In this document: in pieces, positions 1 through 6,392 of the stretch | Numbering within the stretch: position 1 is the stretch's first letter | How the letters are laid out: each line of letters begins with the position of its first letter | Assembly: GCA_900552345.1 (NCBI GenBank) | Contig: URZN01000018.1 | Span: 1 to 10,086 of the forward strand | Length of the DNA stretch: 10,086 nucleotides | From: an uncultured Collinsella sp. | Lineage (GTDB): Bacteria > Actinomycetota > Coriobacteriia > Coriobacteriales > Coriobacteriaceae | Direction of reading: 5' to 3' | Notes under the pieces: model-generated | The model's input: only the letters and a program-made list of their open reading frames with translations | What the model was told of the DNA's origin: nothing | Database searches by the model: none | Position numbers and translations under genes: made by a program

Positions 1-46
1 TACACGCGTAAGATCGTCGGCAGCGTCAGATGTGTATAAGAGACAG
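1..46 (+). other. Illumina Nextera P5/i5 adapter remnant (not genomic)
   Basis: Positions 14-46 match the 33-nt Nextera read-1 transposase adapter: TCGTCGGCAGCGTC followed by the 19-bp Tn5 mosaic end that finishes in AGAGACAG at 46. Positions 1-5 (TACAC) are the end of the P5 oligo. Positions 6-13 (GCGTAAGA) sit exactly where the 8-nt i5 index belongs and match the index I remember as S517/N517. Genomic sequence therefore starts at 47. This is library-preparation sequence retained at a contig end, not a mobile element of the organism. Confidence 0.97.
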
Positions 47-73
47 AAATAAACCTGTCCCTTTTTGGCAGGT
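47..73 (-). repeat. Hairpin/terminator-like sequence downstream of the racemase, possible dispersed repeat
   Basis: Read on the minus strand, directly downstream of the racemase stop, this holds ACCTG (73-69) and CAGGT (57-53) arms around a CC-AAAAA-GG core, followed by TTTATTT. It could work as a weak intrinsic terminator. The core (CCTGTCCCTTTTTGGCAGG) also resembles short intergenic sequences I recall as recurring in gut bacterial genomes, but only one copy is in this window, so the repeat assignment is from memory only. Confidence 0.35.
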
Positions 74-79
74 CGGAAG

Positions 80-826
80 CTAGAGGCGGTAGGGGGCGCC
101 GCTGCGGATAATGGATTCGCGTACCAGGACATCCATCGCATCGAGGGTGATCTCGGGCATCTCGCGATACTTCTGCAGCACCGAGAGCTCCGTGCATGCC
201 AGGATGACGCGGTCGCAGCCGCTACGGGCGAACTCCCACATCACGCGGTCGAACTTATCCATATCGGGCTCGCGCCCGGCCTTCACATCGTCGTAGATGA
301 GCGACATCACGTCGGCCTGACGCTTTTCGCTGGGATAGATGACCTCAACGCCCGCGGTCTCACATTCGCGCCCATAGACGTCTGCGCCCACGGTACCGTC
401 GGTGCCCATGATGCCGATCTTGTGCACCGGCTCGGCCGGCATGCTCAGGTTTGGATCGAACTCGCACTCCCCCATCACCGCGCCGGCCAGAGCATAGCGC
501 ACCGACTCGCGCGGCATGTGGATAATCGGCACCTTGGTAAACGACTGAATCTGATCGTAGAAGTAGTGCGACGTGTTGCAGGGAATGGCAATGTGCGCGC
601 AGCCCAGCGTCTCGAGCGCCTGAGCGCACTCCTTCATGGTCGCCAGCAGCTCGGCATGCTCACCGGTCTTGATGGCCAGCGTGCGGTCGGGCATGGTCGA
701 CTTGGAAAGCACCACCATGTCGATATGCTCCTGGTCGCACGTAGCCGCCGTATGACGTACCACCTGGTCGTAGTAATACGACGTGGCCTCGGCGCCCATG
801 CCGCCGATAACTCCCAGCTTTTCCAT
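80..826 (-). CDS. Aspartate/glutamate racemase family protein (probable aspartate racemase)
   Basis: PLP-independent amino acid racemase of 248 residues that interconverts L- and D-aspartate (or glutamate) in the cytoplasm by a two-cysteine acid/base mechanism. Visible motifs are the N-terminal GVIGGMG (5-11), the first catalytic cysteine in IPCNTSH (C83), TDGTVGADVY (142-151), and the second catalytic cysteine in LACTEL (C211). Both catalytic cysteines are present and the length is normal, so the enzyme should be active. I chose the ATG at 826 because AAGGAGG lies 7 nt upstream and the family N-terminus begins there; an in-frame extension to 904 would run through intercistronic hairpins. It follows the D-aspartate ligase-like gene on the same strand by 84 nt, which favours aspartate over glutamate as substrate. 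The pairing resembles the racemase/D-Asp ligase pair of Enterococcus faecium. Substrate specificity is inferred from context. Confidence 0.9.
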   Translation of the reverse strand: MEKLGVIGGMGAEATSYYYDQVVRHTAATCDQEHIDMVVLSKSTMPDRTLAIKTGEHAELLATMKECAQALETLGCAHIAIPCNTSHYFYDQIQSFTKVPIIHMPRESVRYALAGAVMGECEFDPNLSMPAEPVHKIGIMGTDGTVGADVYGRECETAGVEVIYPSEKRQADVMSLIYDDVKAGREPDMDKFDRVMWEFARSGCDRVILACTELSVLQKYREMPEITLDAMDVLVRESIIRSGAPYRL

Positions 827-847
827 CGCCGCCTCCTTGGTGACGCC

Positions 848-901
848 CGCGCAATTGCGCGTATCATACCCGCGCCCGCCCGATACATACCGGACGGGCG
901 C
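848..901 (-). promoter_or_regulatory. Intercistronic stem-loops between ligase and racemase
   Basis: Two dyads occupy the 84-nt gap. Positions 872-882 pair with 891-901 (11-bp arms, one mismatch, 8-nt loop), just after the ligase stop. Positions 848-861 are a perfect 14-bp palindrome (CGCGCAATTGCGCG). Neither is followed by a T-run on the minus strand, so a classic terminator is unlikely. An mRNA-stabilising or processing element that sets different levels of ligase and racemase is possible. Confidence 0.45.
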
Positions 902-910
902 CACGCTCGT

Positions 911-2167
911 CTACTTGTAATACGTCTTGAACAGCTTAAAGTGGCGCAGCTTGGTGTGCCACATGCGCAACCAGCGGTTAAAGACAAAGTCTCCCTTCAT
1001 AAACGAGGGATCGGCGCCCTTGCCCTCCTTGGCAAGACGATGCACCTTCGCGCGCAGCTCGGGATCCTTGACGTACTTGTCGACGACGCCCATGGGAACG
1101 ACCATCCACAGCGCCTCGTCCTGCGCCGTCACAAACTCCGGCTCAAACGGGCGGTTGAGCACATACTCGTCCACCACATACTTGGCAACGTTAAAGCCGC
1201 TGTTGGTTACGTAGTAGTTGCTGCGGCCCTGGCGGGTGTTGAAGTCAAAGAACTTAAACGAGCCATCGCGCTCGTCATACTTGACGTCAAAGTTGGAATA
1301 GCCCACAAAGTGAAGGTCCTCGAGCAGCTTGCGCACGCCACCCATAAGCTCATCGTTGGGCTCGGTGATAATGCAGGCGTGATTACCGACGCCATGGGGC
1401 TGATGCTCCTCGAGCAGCACGTGACCAAGGCACATCATGCGAACCTTGCCGTTGCGATCAGAATAGCTGGTGAGCACGCGCATGTACTCGTCGTTGCCGG
1501 GCACGCGATCCTGCAAAATCAGGTCATCGGTGTAGCCACTGGCATAGGAATCGCGGATAACCTGCTCCAGCTCGGCGCGGTCGGCAATCTCATAAGCCTT
1601 CTTCTGACCCTCGAACTCATGCTGCCACCACATGATGCCGTCGGAAGGCTTCAAGATCATCGGGTAGGGGAAGTCAATCTGGTCGAGCACCTCGGCAGGC
1701 GCCTCTCCTTGCGTGTTGAGCATCTGCGCAGTAAAGGTAAACGTATGCGGATAGGGCACACCGTGCTTCTCGCACAGCTCGTAGAAGATCTCCTTCTTCT
1801 GGCACTGCTCAAGCATGCTATAGGGCGCGTAAGGCGCAACGATGTTATCCGCCAGCTCGTTGGCATCCTTGGCCTGGGCCACCAGGGCAACATAGTTATC
1901 GCCGCAGCCCATCAGAACAATCGTCTTGTCGGCATGAACTCGAGCGATACCGTTGACGGTCTTAAGCATCACGGGCATGGTATCGATATCCACGTTGGGC
2001 GTGTAATCGATAATTTGGCTGCGATACGCGGGGCCGGTCTGGTACTTGCCAAAGACCAGGCTCTTAACCTGATACTCCTCGTAGAAAGCGCGCGCCACCG
2101 AATACGCGTTGATGTCGCCGCCGAGCAGCACGGGGATAAACTCGCGCTCTGTAAACTGCAATGCCAT
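911..2167 (-). CDS. ATP-grasp carboxylate-amine ligase, probable D-aspartate ligase for peptidoglycan cross-bridge
   Basis: Cytoplasmic ATP-grasp ligase of 418 residues. The N-terminus (EREFIPVLLGGDINAYSVAR, 7-26) resembles what I remember of the Enterococcus faecium D-aspartate ligase Aslfm. That enzyme activates the beta-carboxylate of D-Asp with ATP and joins it to the side-chain amine of residue 3 of the peptidoglycan precursor. ATP-grasp landmarks are YPMILKPSDG (168-177, with K173), the LQDRVPG nucleotide loop (218-224), and a C-terminal Mg/ATP-binding segment FDFNTRQGRS (307-316) carrying D308, N310 and R312. The start is the ATG at 2167, preceded by AGGAAG. The next gene on the strand is an aspartate racemase that would supply D-Asp. 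Other ATP-grasp carboxylate-amine ligases remain possible because substrate cannot be read from sequence alone; the family assignment itself is firm. Confidence 0.82.
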   Translation of the reverse strand: MALQFTEREFIPVLLGGDINAYSVARAFYEEYQVKSLVFGKYQTGPAYRSQIIDYTPNVDIDTMPVMLKTVNGIARVHADKTIVLMGCGDNYVALVAQAKDANELADNIVAPYAPYSMLEQCQKKEIFYELCEKHGVPYPHTFTFTAQMLNTQGEAPAEVLDQIDFPYPMILKPSDGIMWWQHEFEGQKKAYEIADRAELEQVIRDSYASGYTDDLILQDRVPGNDEYMRVLTSYSDRNGKVRMMCLGHVLLEEHQPHGVGNHACIITEPNDELMGGVRKLLEDLHFVGYSNFDVKYDERDGSFKFFDFNTRQGRSNYYVTNSGFNVAKYVVDEYVLNRPFEPEFVTAQDEALWMVVPMGVVDKYVKDPELRAKVHRLAKEGKGADPSFMKGDFVFNRWLRMWHTKLRHFKLFKTYYK

Positions 2168-2386
2168 GGAAACTTCCTATCTAGAACTGCCCACACGACG
2201 GGCGGTCTTTGTGCAACTGATTTATTCTAGCGTGCCGAGCCGCCGGCACCCAAAGCTCCACCGTATCTATGGCAATCGGCGTAATTATCAGCACGAAGGC
2301 GGCAATCACCGGCGTACGACAACGGGCAATGAACCCACCGTTGTTATAGGATTCAGCATATTGCCCGCCCCGTCGAAAGGTGCACC
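2168..2386. other. Divergent intergenic region between ligase and MOSC gene
   Basis: This 219-nt gap separates divergent genes. Besides the candidate minus-strand promoter at 2224-2253, I see one inverted repeat, ACAACGG (2319-2325) with CCGTTGT (2338-2344), upstream of the MOSC gene. No convincing plus-strand promoter or small gene is visible. Confidence 0.4.
2224..2253 (-). promoter_or_regulatory. Candidate promoter for the ligase-racemase pair
   Basis: On the minus strand TTGGGT (2253-2248) and TAGAAT (2229-2224) are separated by 18 nt. This would put transcription start roughly 50 nt upstream of the ligase ATG. The -10 is reasonable and the -35 is partial. Confidence 0.3.
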
Positions 2387-3019
2387 GTGCCCCAGGCTCA
2401 TCCGATCAACAACCCCATCATTGACGCCGCAAAGCGCGAACTTGCGGATCGTGCCCAGACGGCAGCTCCCCTACGCACCGCAAACGATGCTTACAACGGG
2501 CCTGCCCGCATCGTCTCAATCAACACGTCGGAGCACAAAGGCACGCGTAAGTCACCCGTCGCCGACGGGCACGACACCGTCATCGAGCAGTTTGGCCTCG
2601 CCTCCGATGCGCACGCCGGGCATTGGCACCGTCAGGTCTCCTTTTTAGCTGCAGAGTCTATCCAGACGGCGCAGGCGCGCGGGCTCGATGTGCACGAGGG
2701 CGACTTTGGCGAGAACTTCACAACCCAGGGCATCAACCTGCTCTCACTCCCCTTGGGCACGCAGCTCAAGATTGGCAACGAAGTACTCGTCGAAATCAGC
2801 CAGATCGGCAAAGTCTGCCATACCCGCTGTGCCATCTACTATCTCGCCGGCGACTGCATCTTCCCCCACGAGGGCATTTTTGGCGTCGTGCTGCAGGGCG
2901 GAGAAGTCCATATCGGTGACGACATACAGATGGTCAAGCTTGGTGACGGCACCTGTTCGTTTACGCCGGCTGAGGCGCTCCAAGAGGTGGAGCAGGCTCG
3001 CCGCGAAGGAACCCTATAG
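2387..3019 (+). CDS. MOSC domain-containing protein
   Basis: Protein of 210 residues with a MOSC (molybdenum cofactor sulfurase C-terminal-like) domain at about 38-185. Recognisable blocks are GLASDAHAGHWHRQVSFLA (70-88), EGDFGENFTTQGINL (104-118), and the cysteine segment QIGKVCHTRCAIYYLAGDC (139-157) with C144, C148 and C157, followed by GIFGVVLQGGEVHIGD (163-178). MOSC proteins are thought to carry sulfur or bind Moco/pterin-linked thiols; stand-alone bacterial forms such as YiiM act on N-hydroxylated substrates. Start is the GTG at 2387, with GAAAGG ending 6 nt upstream. The roughly 40 residues before the domain are a less conserved leader, so a start further in cannot be excluded. No molybdenum cofactor genes lie in the window, so its partner is unknown. 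It stands alone, divergent from the ligase. Confidence 0.85.
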   Translation: MPQAHPINNPIIDAAKRELADRAQTAAPLRTANDAYNGPARIVSINTSEHKGTRKSPVADGHDTVIEQFGLASDAHAGHWHRQVSFLAAESIQTAQARGLDVHEGDFGENFTTQGINLLSLPLGTQLKIGNEVLVEISQIGKVCHTRCAIYYLAGDCIFPHEGIFGVVLQGGEVHIGDDIQMVKLGDGTCSFTPAEALQEVEQARREGTL

Positions 3020-3020
3020 T

Positions 3021-3051
3021 TGCAAAACCCCACGTTGAGGTAGTTTTTGCA
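3021..3051 (+). terminator. Possible terminator hairpin after the MOSC gene
   Basis: TGCAAAA (3021-3027) is complementary to TTTTGCA (3045-3051), and the right arm contains a run of five T. It begins one base after the MOSC stop codon. The stem is AT-rich and the loop long, so terminator strength is doubtful. Confidence 0.35.
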
Positions 3052-3130
3052 GCCAAGAATTCAGTTACAACAGGGTGCCGTAACGTTAAAGTTGAACTCT
3101 ATGGTTTCTCAACAATTCACCATTCCCGCA

Positions 3131-3193
3131 GGTCAAGGCTAAAACCTCAAGTTCAACTTGACCCTTTAGAACCTTTAAGGTTCAAGTTGAGGT
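3131..3193. promoter_or_regulatory. Cluster of overlapping palindromes, candidate operator (MerR/SoxR-like)
   Basis: Two perfect 15-bp palindromes with single-base centres lie here: TCAAGTTCAACTTGA (3147-3161) and GAACCTTTAAGGTTC (3169-3183). They are overlaid by perfect 7-bp inverted pairs GGTCAAG/CTTGACC (3131-3137, 3157-3163) and ACCTCAA/TTGAGGT (3144-3150, 3187-3193). The stretch CCTCAAGTTCAACTTGA resembles the SoxR box CCTCAAGTTAACTTGAGG as I remember it, with one extra central base and an altered right end. It lies immediately upstream of the putative -10 of the secreted coiled-coil gene. Confidence 0.5.
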
Positions 3194-3205
3194 CGAAAGC
3201 AGTAG

Positions 3206-3211
3206 TAGAAT
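3206..3211 (+). promoter_or_regulatory. Candidate -10 for the secreted coiled-coil protein
   Basis: TAGAAT at 3206-3211 lies 42 nt before the chosen ATG. The best -35 at normal spacing is poor; TTCAAG (3181-3186) sits 19 nt upstream. That long spacing together with the overlapping palindromes is what an activator-dependent MerR-type promoter would look like. Confidence 0.35.
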
Positions 3212-3253
3212 ACACCTCGACCAATAACCTACGATTGATTGCAGAGGGACTGG

Positions 3254-4387
3254 ATGCAGCATTCGAACCATCGCACCGCAGCGCTCATCGCGTCGAAGCC
3301 GGCTCGTATCATCACGAGCGCCGCGCTCGCCGTCGCGCTGACGGCCACGCCGATGCTCTCCCCCGTCGCGGCCTATGCCGCCTCGCAGGCAACGCAGGAT
3401 CAGCTTTCCGCCGCCCAGAAAAAGATCGAGGACGCCACGAGCGCCTACAACGACGCCCGAACCAAGCTCGAGGATCTGCAAAAGCAGATTGACTCCAATG
3501 AGGCGAACATCGATAAGATTGAGGCCGAGCTACCCGAGCAGCAGGCCAAGGCAAGCTCCGCCATGCGCGATCTGTATAAGTACCAGAAGGGCACCAGCCC
3601 CATCGTGAGCTTCCTGGTGAACACGCAGAGCTTGGGTGACTTTATCACCACCTGCAAATACACCAACCAGATTACGAGCTCGAGCGTCGACGAGATCGAA
3701 GAGCTTAACAAGATGCAGACCGAGCTCGAGCAGAACAAAACCGCCCTCGATCAGGCCAAGTCTCAGCTCGAGGGCGAGCAAAAGAATGCCGAGGATGCAC
3801 TGGCGCAGGCTCAGCAGCTCCGCAGCGAGGCGCAGGCAAAGGCCGAGCAGGAAAATGCTGCCGAGCTGGCAAAGCTCGAGGCCGACAAGGCCGCTGCCGC
3901 CGAGAAGATCTCGGGCGAGGGTGTAAGCGGCAACAACTCCAACAGCCAGGCCAACAACGCCAACACCACCATCGACACCACGGTGAACAGCTCGAATAGC
4001 GGTAACTCCGATTACGACTCGTTCATTAACGAGTGGACGAGCCGCATCGACAACTACCTTGCCGGCTCCCCTATGGCAGGCCAGGGCTACAACTTTGCCG
4101 TCGCCGCCTGGAACACCGGCGTCGATCCCCGTTGGTCCCCCGCCATCGCTTGCATCGAGAGCAGCAAGGGCCTCTATTGCGCCGGCTCCTATAACGCCTG
4201 GGGCTGGAGTGCCCGCGGCGGTGGTTGGCGTAGCTTTGGTAGCTGGAGCGAGGGCGTCTCCGCCCACGTTGCCTACCTGGGCGCCAACTATGGTTCCACG
4301 CTTACTCCGGCAGCCGCCAAGAAGTACTGCCCGCCCACGTGGCAGGACTGGTACAACAAGGTCGCCAATCAAATGAACCGTATTTAA
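3254..4387 (+). CDS. Secreted coiled-coil protein with lysozyme/transglycosylase-like C-terminal domain (putative peptidoglycan hydrolase)
   Basis: Exported protein of 377 residues. A Sec signal peptide spans 1-42 (basic start, hydrophobic 21-40, cleavage likely after AYA at 40-42). Residues 44-220 form a long coiled coil like the N-terminus of CwlO/PcsB hydrolases, including LYKYQKGTSPIVSFLVNTQS (107-126). In that family the coiled coil holds the enzyme inactive and couples it to FtsEX. An Asn/Ser-rich linker (221-255) leads to a C-terminal domain (256-377) with SPAIACIESSKG, where E302 sits as in soluble lytic transglycosylases, then NAWGWS and WRSFGSWSEGVSAHVAYL. Three cysteines at 300, 309 and 359 could allow a disulfide. 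I chose the ATG at 3254 because AGAGGG lies 6 nt upstream; a TTG at 3239 would only add five residues. The catalytic role is inferred, not proven. Confidence 0.78.
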   Translation: MQHSNHRTAALIASKPARIITSAALAVALTATPMLSPVAAYAASQATQDQLSAAQKKIEDATSAYNDARTKLEDLQKQIDSNEANIDKIEAELPEQQAKASSAMRDLYKYQKGTSPIVSFLVNTQSLGDFITTCKYTNQITSSSVDEIEELNKMQTELEQNKTALDQAKSQLEGEQKNAEDALAQAQQLRSEAQAKAEQENAAELAKLEADKAAAAEKISGEGVSGNNSNSQANNANTTIDTTVNSSNSGNSDYDSFINEWTSRIDNYLAGSPMAGQGYNFAVAAWNTGVDPRWSPAIACIESSKGLYCAGSYNAWGWSARGGGWRSFGSWSEGVSAHVAYLGANYGSTLTPAAAKKYCPPTWQDWYNKVANQMNRI

Positions 4388-4397
4388 GTGCAACTGC

Positions 4398-4424
4398 AAA
4401 GGGGCCCCAAACGGGGCCCCTTTT
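4398..4424 (+). terminator. Strong intrinsic terminator, probably bidirectional
   Basis: AAAGGGGCCCC (4398-4408) pairs with GGGGCCCCTTT (4413-4423) across a 4-nt loop, followed by one further T. It lies 10 nt after the stop of the secreted protein and 8 nt from the stop of the convergent kinase gene. Because the stem is flanked by A on the left and T on the right, it can end both transcripts. Confidence 0.88.
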
Positions 4425-4431
4425 CAATTCT

Positions 4432-5832
4432 CTAGGAGACGATACCAGTCGCGTTGCCGATAACAACGACGACGCACATGACGGCAAACATAAACCCGAG
4501 CGCCTTAAACCACAGTTCGACAAAAGCACTCCCCCGATACCGATCGAGCACGGGAAAGCGACGTCGAAGCCTACGCCGGTCGAGCATTCCGGATGCAATG
4601 AGCAGCACCAGGCCATCGACCATAAAGAAATACTCAAGCGCCAAAAACCACGTTGGATAGTTTCGGTTTTCGCCCGTCGGCGTAAATACCGCAAAATGGC
4701 TGCCCATCAGCAGCAACAATGTTGTCGCATAGACGCATCCATTCCATATGCGCCCCACGGGCTCGGGGATACGCGAGAGCAGACGCGCACATTTGGATGT
4801 CACGGGAGAGACGATCGAACGCCGGCTTGCAGAAGACGGAAGCGTGAGGGCAACCGGCTGCTGTACCCGCTGCACCTGTGGCACCGCGGCCCGGGGCACG
4901 CTGGCAGCAGAAAAGGTCACGGGCGACGGTGCAGGGAGACATAGCTCATATGCCGCACGCGCAGCATGCCCCAGTGCCTTTGCACTCGCAAAGCGCTTGG
5001 CGGGATCGAGCGCCATCGCCATGCAAATCACATCCGCCAGCGGAACGGGAATGCCATGCGCCTCGCATTGCTCGCGCATGTCACGCCCCGGCTTGGGGTC
5101 AGTTCCCGTCAGGCAAAAGAACAGCAGTGCGCCAAGCGCGTAAATATCACTGCGGACGCTCGTCTGCCCAAACCCAAACTGCTCGGGCGGCGCATAGGAA
5201 CGCGTGCCAAACTTGACGGTGTCGGCGTCGGCACCATCGCGCCAAACGCGCGCGATTCCCAGGTCAATAATCACCAGCGAGGAAAAGGTCATGCCGGCAT
5301 CGGTCGCGTATCTCACGCCCGACACAATGATGTTCGAGGGTTTAAGGTCGCGATGGATTACCGGTACCCCCGGCTCCCCCGTAGCTGCAAAACCAGCATG
5401 CAGCTCGCCCACCGCTTCACACAGAACGGGATACAGCCCGCGGGCATAATCGGGCGTCGCCCCCAAGCGTCCCACCAACGCCTCGAGCGTCTCGCCTTCG
5501 ACATACTCCATCACCACGTCAAGCTCGTCGCCCACACGGTGGCAATCGACGATTCGGGACAAGTGCTCAAAACGACGACCGGCGCACTGGGCCGCAAACA
5601 GGCGCTCATATGCTCCGCCAATCTGCACCGAAGCATCGATGCGCTTGCGGACAAAGGGACCGAGAGACCCGCCGCCGGAGCCCTCAAAATAGACGAGTTC
5701 GGTCGTCTCGACATCCGAGAGCTTGAGCACGCGCTCCACGCGATAGCTGTCATCGCGATCGAGCGACGCCAAATGCTCGACAAGTGAAGCAGTCAGCTCG
5801 TCATCGGAATATGTTGGGCTCTGAGTATCCAT
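4432..5832 (-). CDS. Membrane-anchored Ser/Thr protein kinase
   Basis: Hanks-type protein kinase of 466 residues from the ATG at 5832. The kinase domain covers about 30-300: an atypical Gly-rich loop (EGSGGGSLG, 50-58), ATP-binding K63 in VRKRI, catalytic loop HRDLKPSN (160-167) with D162, K164 and N167, metal-binding D190 in IDLG (DLG instead of DFG), YAPPEQFG (213-220), and SDIYALGALLFFCLTG (228-243). The catalytic residues are intact. A Pro/Ala-rich linker (300-345) leads to three predicted membrane helices (about 366-384, 402-420, 444-462), with a basic stretch RRRLRRR at 419-425. There is no PASTA or other extracellular sensor domain. It follows the HTH gene by 98 nt on the same strand. 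Longer starts at 5841/5844 or 5892 have no Shine-Dalgarno; the chosen start fits a leaderless transcript. The target is unknown; the adjacent HTH protein is a natural candidate. Confidence 0.88.
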   Translation of the reverse strand: MDTQSPTYSDDELTASLVEHLASLDRDDSYRVERVLKLSDVETTELVYFEGSGGGSLGPFVRKRIDASVQIGGAYERLFAAQCAGRRFEHLSRIVDCHRVGDELDVVMEYVEGETLEALVGRLGATPDYARGLYPVLCEAVGELHAGFAATGEPGVPVIHRDLKPSNIIVSGVRYATDAGMTFSSLVIIDLGIARVWRDGADADTVKFGTRSYAPPEQFGFGQTSVRSDIYALGALLFFCLTGTDPKPGRDMREQCEAHGIPVPLADVICMAMALDPAKRFASAKALGHAARAAYELCLPAPSPVTFSAASVPRAAVPQVQRVQQPVALTLPSSASRRSIVSPVTSKCARLLSRIPEPVGRIWNGCVYATTLLLLMGSHFAVFTPTGENRNYPTWFLALEYFFMVDGLVLLIASGMLDRRRLRRRFPVLDRYRGSAFVELWFKALGFMFAVMCVVVVIGNATGIVS

Positions 5833-5839
5833 GGCGTCC

Positions 5840-5878
5840 ATCATAACGCAGGTGCGGACACCCCATGGTGTCCGCACC
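5840..5878 (-). promoter_or_regulatory. Leaderless promoter -10 and 12-bp dyad upstream of the kinase
   Basis: On the minus strand TATGAT (5845-5840) lies 7 nt before the ATG at 5832, the spacing of leaderless actinobacterial genes, and no Shine-Dalgarno is present. Just upstream is a perfect inverted repeat with 12-bp arms GGTGCGGACACC and GGTGTCCGCACC (5851-5862, 5867-5878) and a 4-nt centre. The dyad falls where a -35 would be and no consensus -35 is seen. It could be an operator or a hairpin in readthrough mRNA; there is no T-run to make it a standard terminator. Confidence 0.5.
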
Positions 5879-5930
5879 CCGATCGTTTGCATGGTTGTTC
5901 TGGTGACACCGCCGGCTCAGTCATCGGCCA

Positions 5931-6353
5931 CTAACTCACCGTTTCCTCGCCAAAGCGATACAGCTCTTCATTGACCTTTTGGAGGCTACAGCCACGGTCG
6001 ATGCAAAAGATAATGATTGCATCGCGACGGTCCTTGCAGTTGAGAACGCTCACTCCGGCAGCCGTCAGGGCGCGGTTGGTCTCCTTCATCGACAGCGCCA
6101 TTGCAAAGGCAATCTGCAGCACCTTATTGCGGCTCGGATTGCGCGAACCGGTAAAGATCTGATAGCCAAAGGTCTCGTTGAGGTCGGCCATACGCACCAC
6201 GCGCGAACGCTCGAGCCCCTTCTCTTGCAGCAACTGCTTTAAGTAGTCCGAAAGCGACGGTGCGGCAAAGTCGTGCTCTTTGATATAGCCATCGATGTTT
6301 GGCGCGTCGAGGAGTTCATTGAGTAACTCGTCCGTCAGCTTTTTATTGGGCAT
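5931..6353 (-). CDS. Helix-turn-helix (XRE-like) regulator paired with the kinase
   Basis: Small cytoplasmic protein of 140 residues. A helical N-terminal segment (1-30) precedes an XRE/lambda-repressor-like HTH at about 34-100: LSDYLKQLLQEKGLERSRVV, then the likely recognition region ADLNETFGYQIFTGSRNPSR (56-75) and KVLQIAFAMALSMKETNRAL. A C-terminal tail (101-140) contains C106, C117 and C122 and reads like a helical interaction segment. The start ATG at 6353 has GGAGGTG 7 nt upstream. It sits between the lipoprotein gene (39-nt gap) and the kinase gene (98-nt gap), all on the minus strand, suggesting an operon and a functional link. The DNA target and any phosphorylation by the neighbouring kinase are inference. 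The C-terminal tail is not one I can assign to a named family. Confidence 0.75.
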   Translation of the reverse strand: MPNKKLTDELLNELLDAPNIDGYIKEHDFAAPSLSDYLKQLLQEKGLERSRVVRMADLNETFGYQIFTGSRNPSRNKVLQIAFAMALSMKETNRALTAAGVSVLNCKDRRDAIIIFCIDRGCSLQKVNEELYRFGEETVS

Positions 6354-6392
6354 ACGACCTCACCTCCCATACGGCGCAACGGTAGCGACATG

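Noticed and set aside
14..46. Tn5 mosaic end as evidence of a natural transposon
   Set aside because: It is attached to Illumina-specific P5 and index sequence, so it comes from library tagmentation.
65..2230. 721-residue plus-strand open frame covering the racemase and ligase region
   Set aside because: It is antisense to two genes with clear catalytic motifs and good ribosome-binding sites, reads through the adapter-proximal edge, and its His/Leu/Val-rich translation shows no family features. Long antisense frames are common in GC-rich codon usage.
2173..2330. Possible small minus-strand membrane peptide (hydrophobic segment TPVIAAFVLIITPIAID) upstream of the ligase
   Set aside because: Only GTG or TTG starts without a Shine-Dalgarno are available and the frame covers the candidate ligase promoter.
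3530..4399. 289-residue minus-strand open frame opposite the secreted coiled-coil protein
   Set aside because: Low-complexity Gly/Val/Leu translation, overlaps the terminator stem, and lies opposite a gene with signal peptide, coiled coil and a C-terminal domain.
5851..5878. 12-bp dyad as an intrinsic terminator for the HTH gene
   Set aside because: No T-run follows on either strand; kept instead as a candidate operator or leader hairpin.
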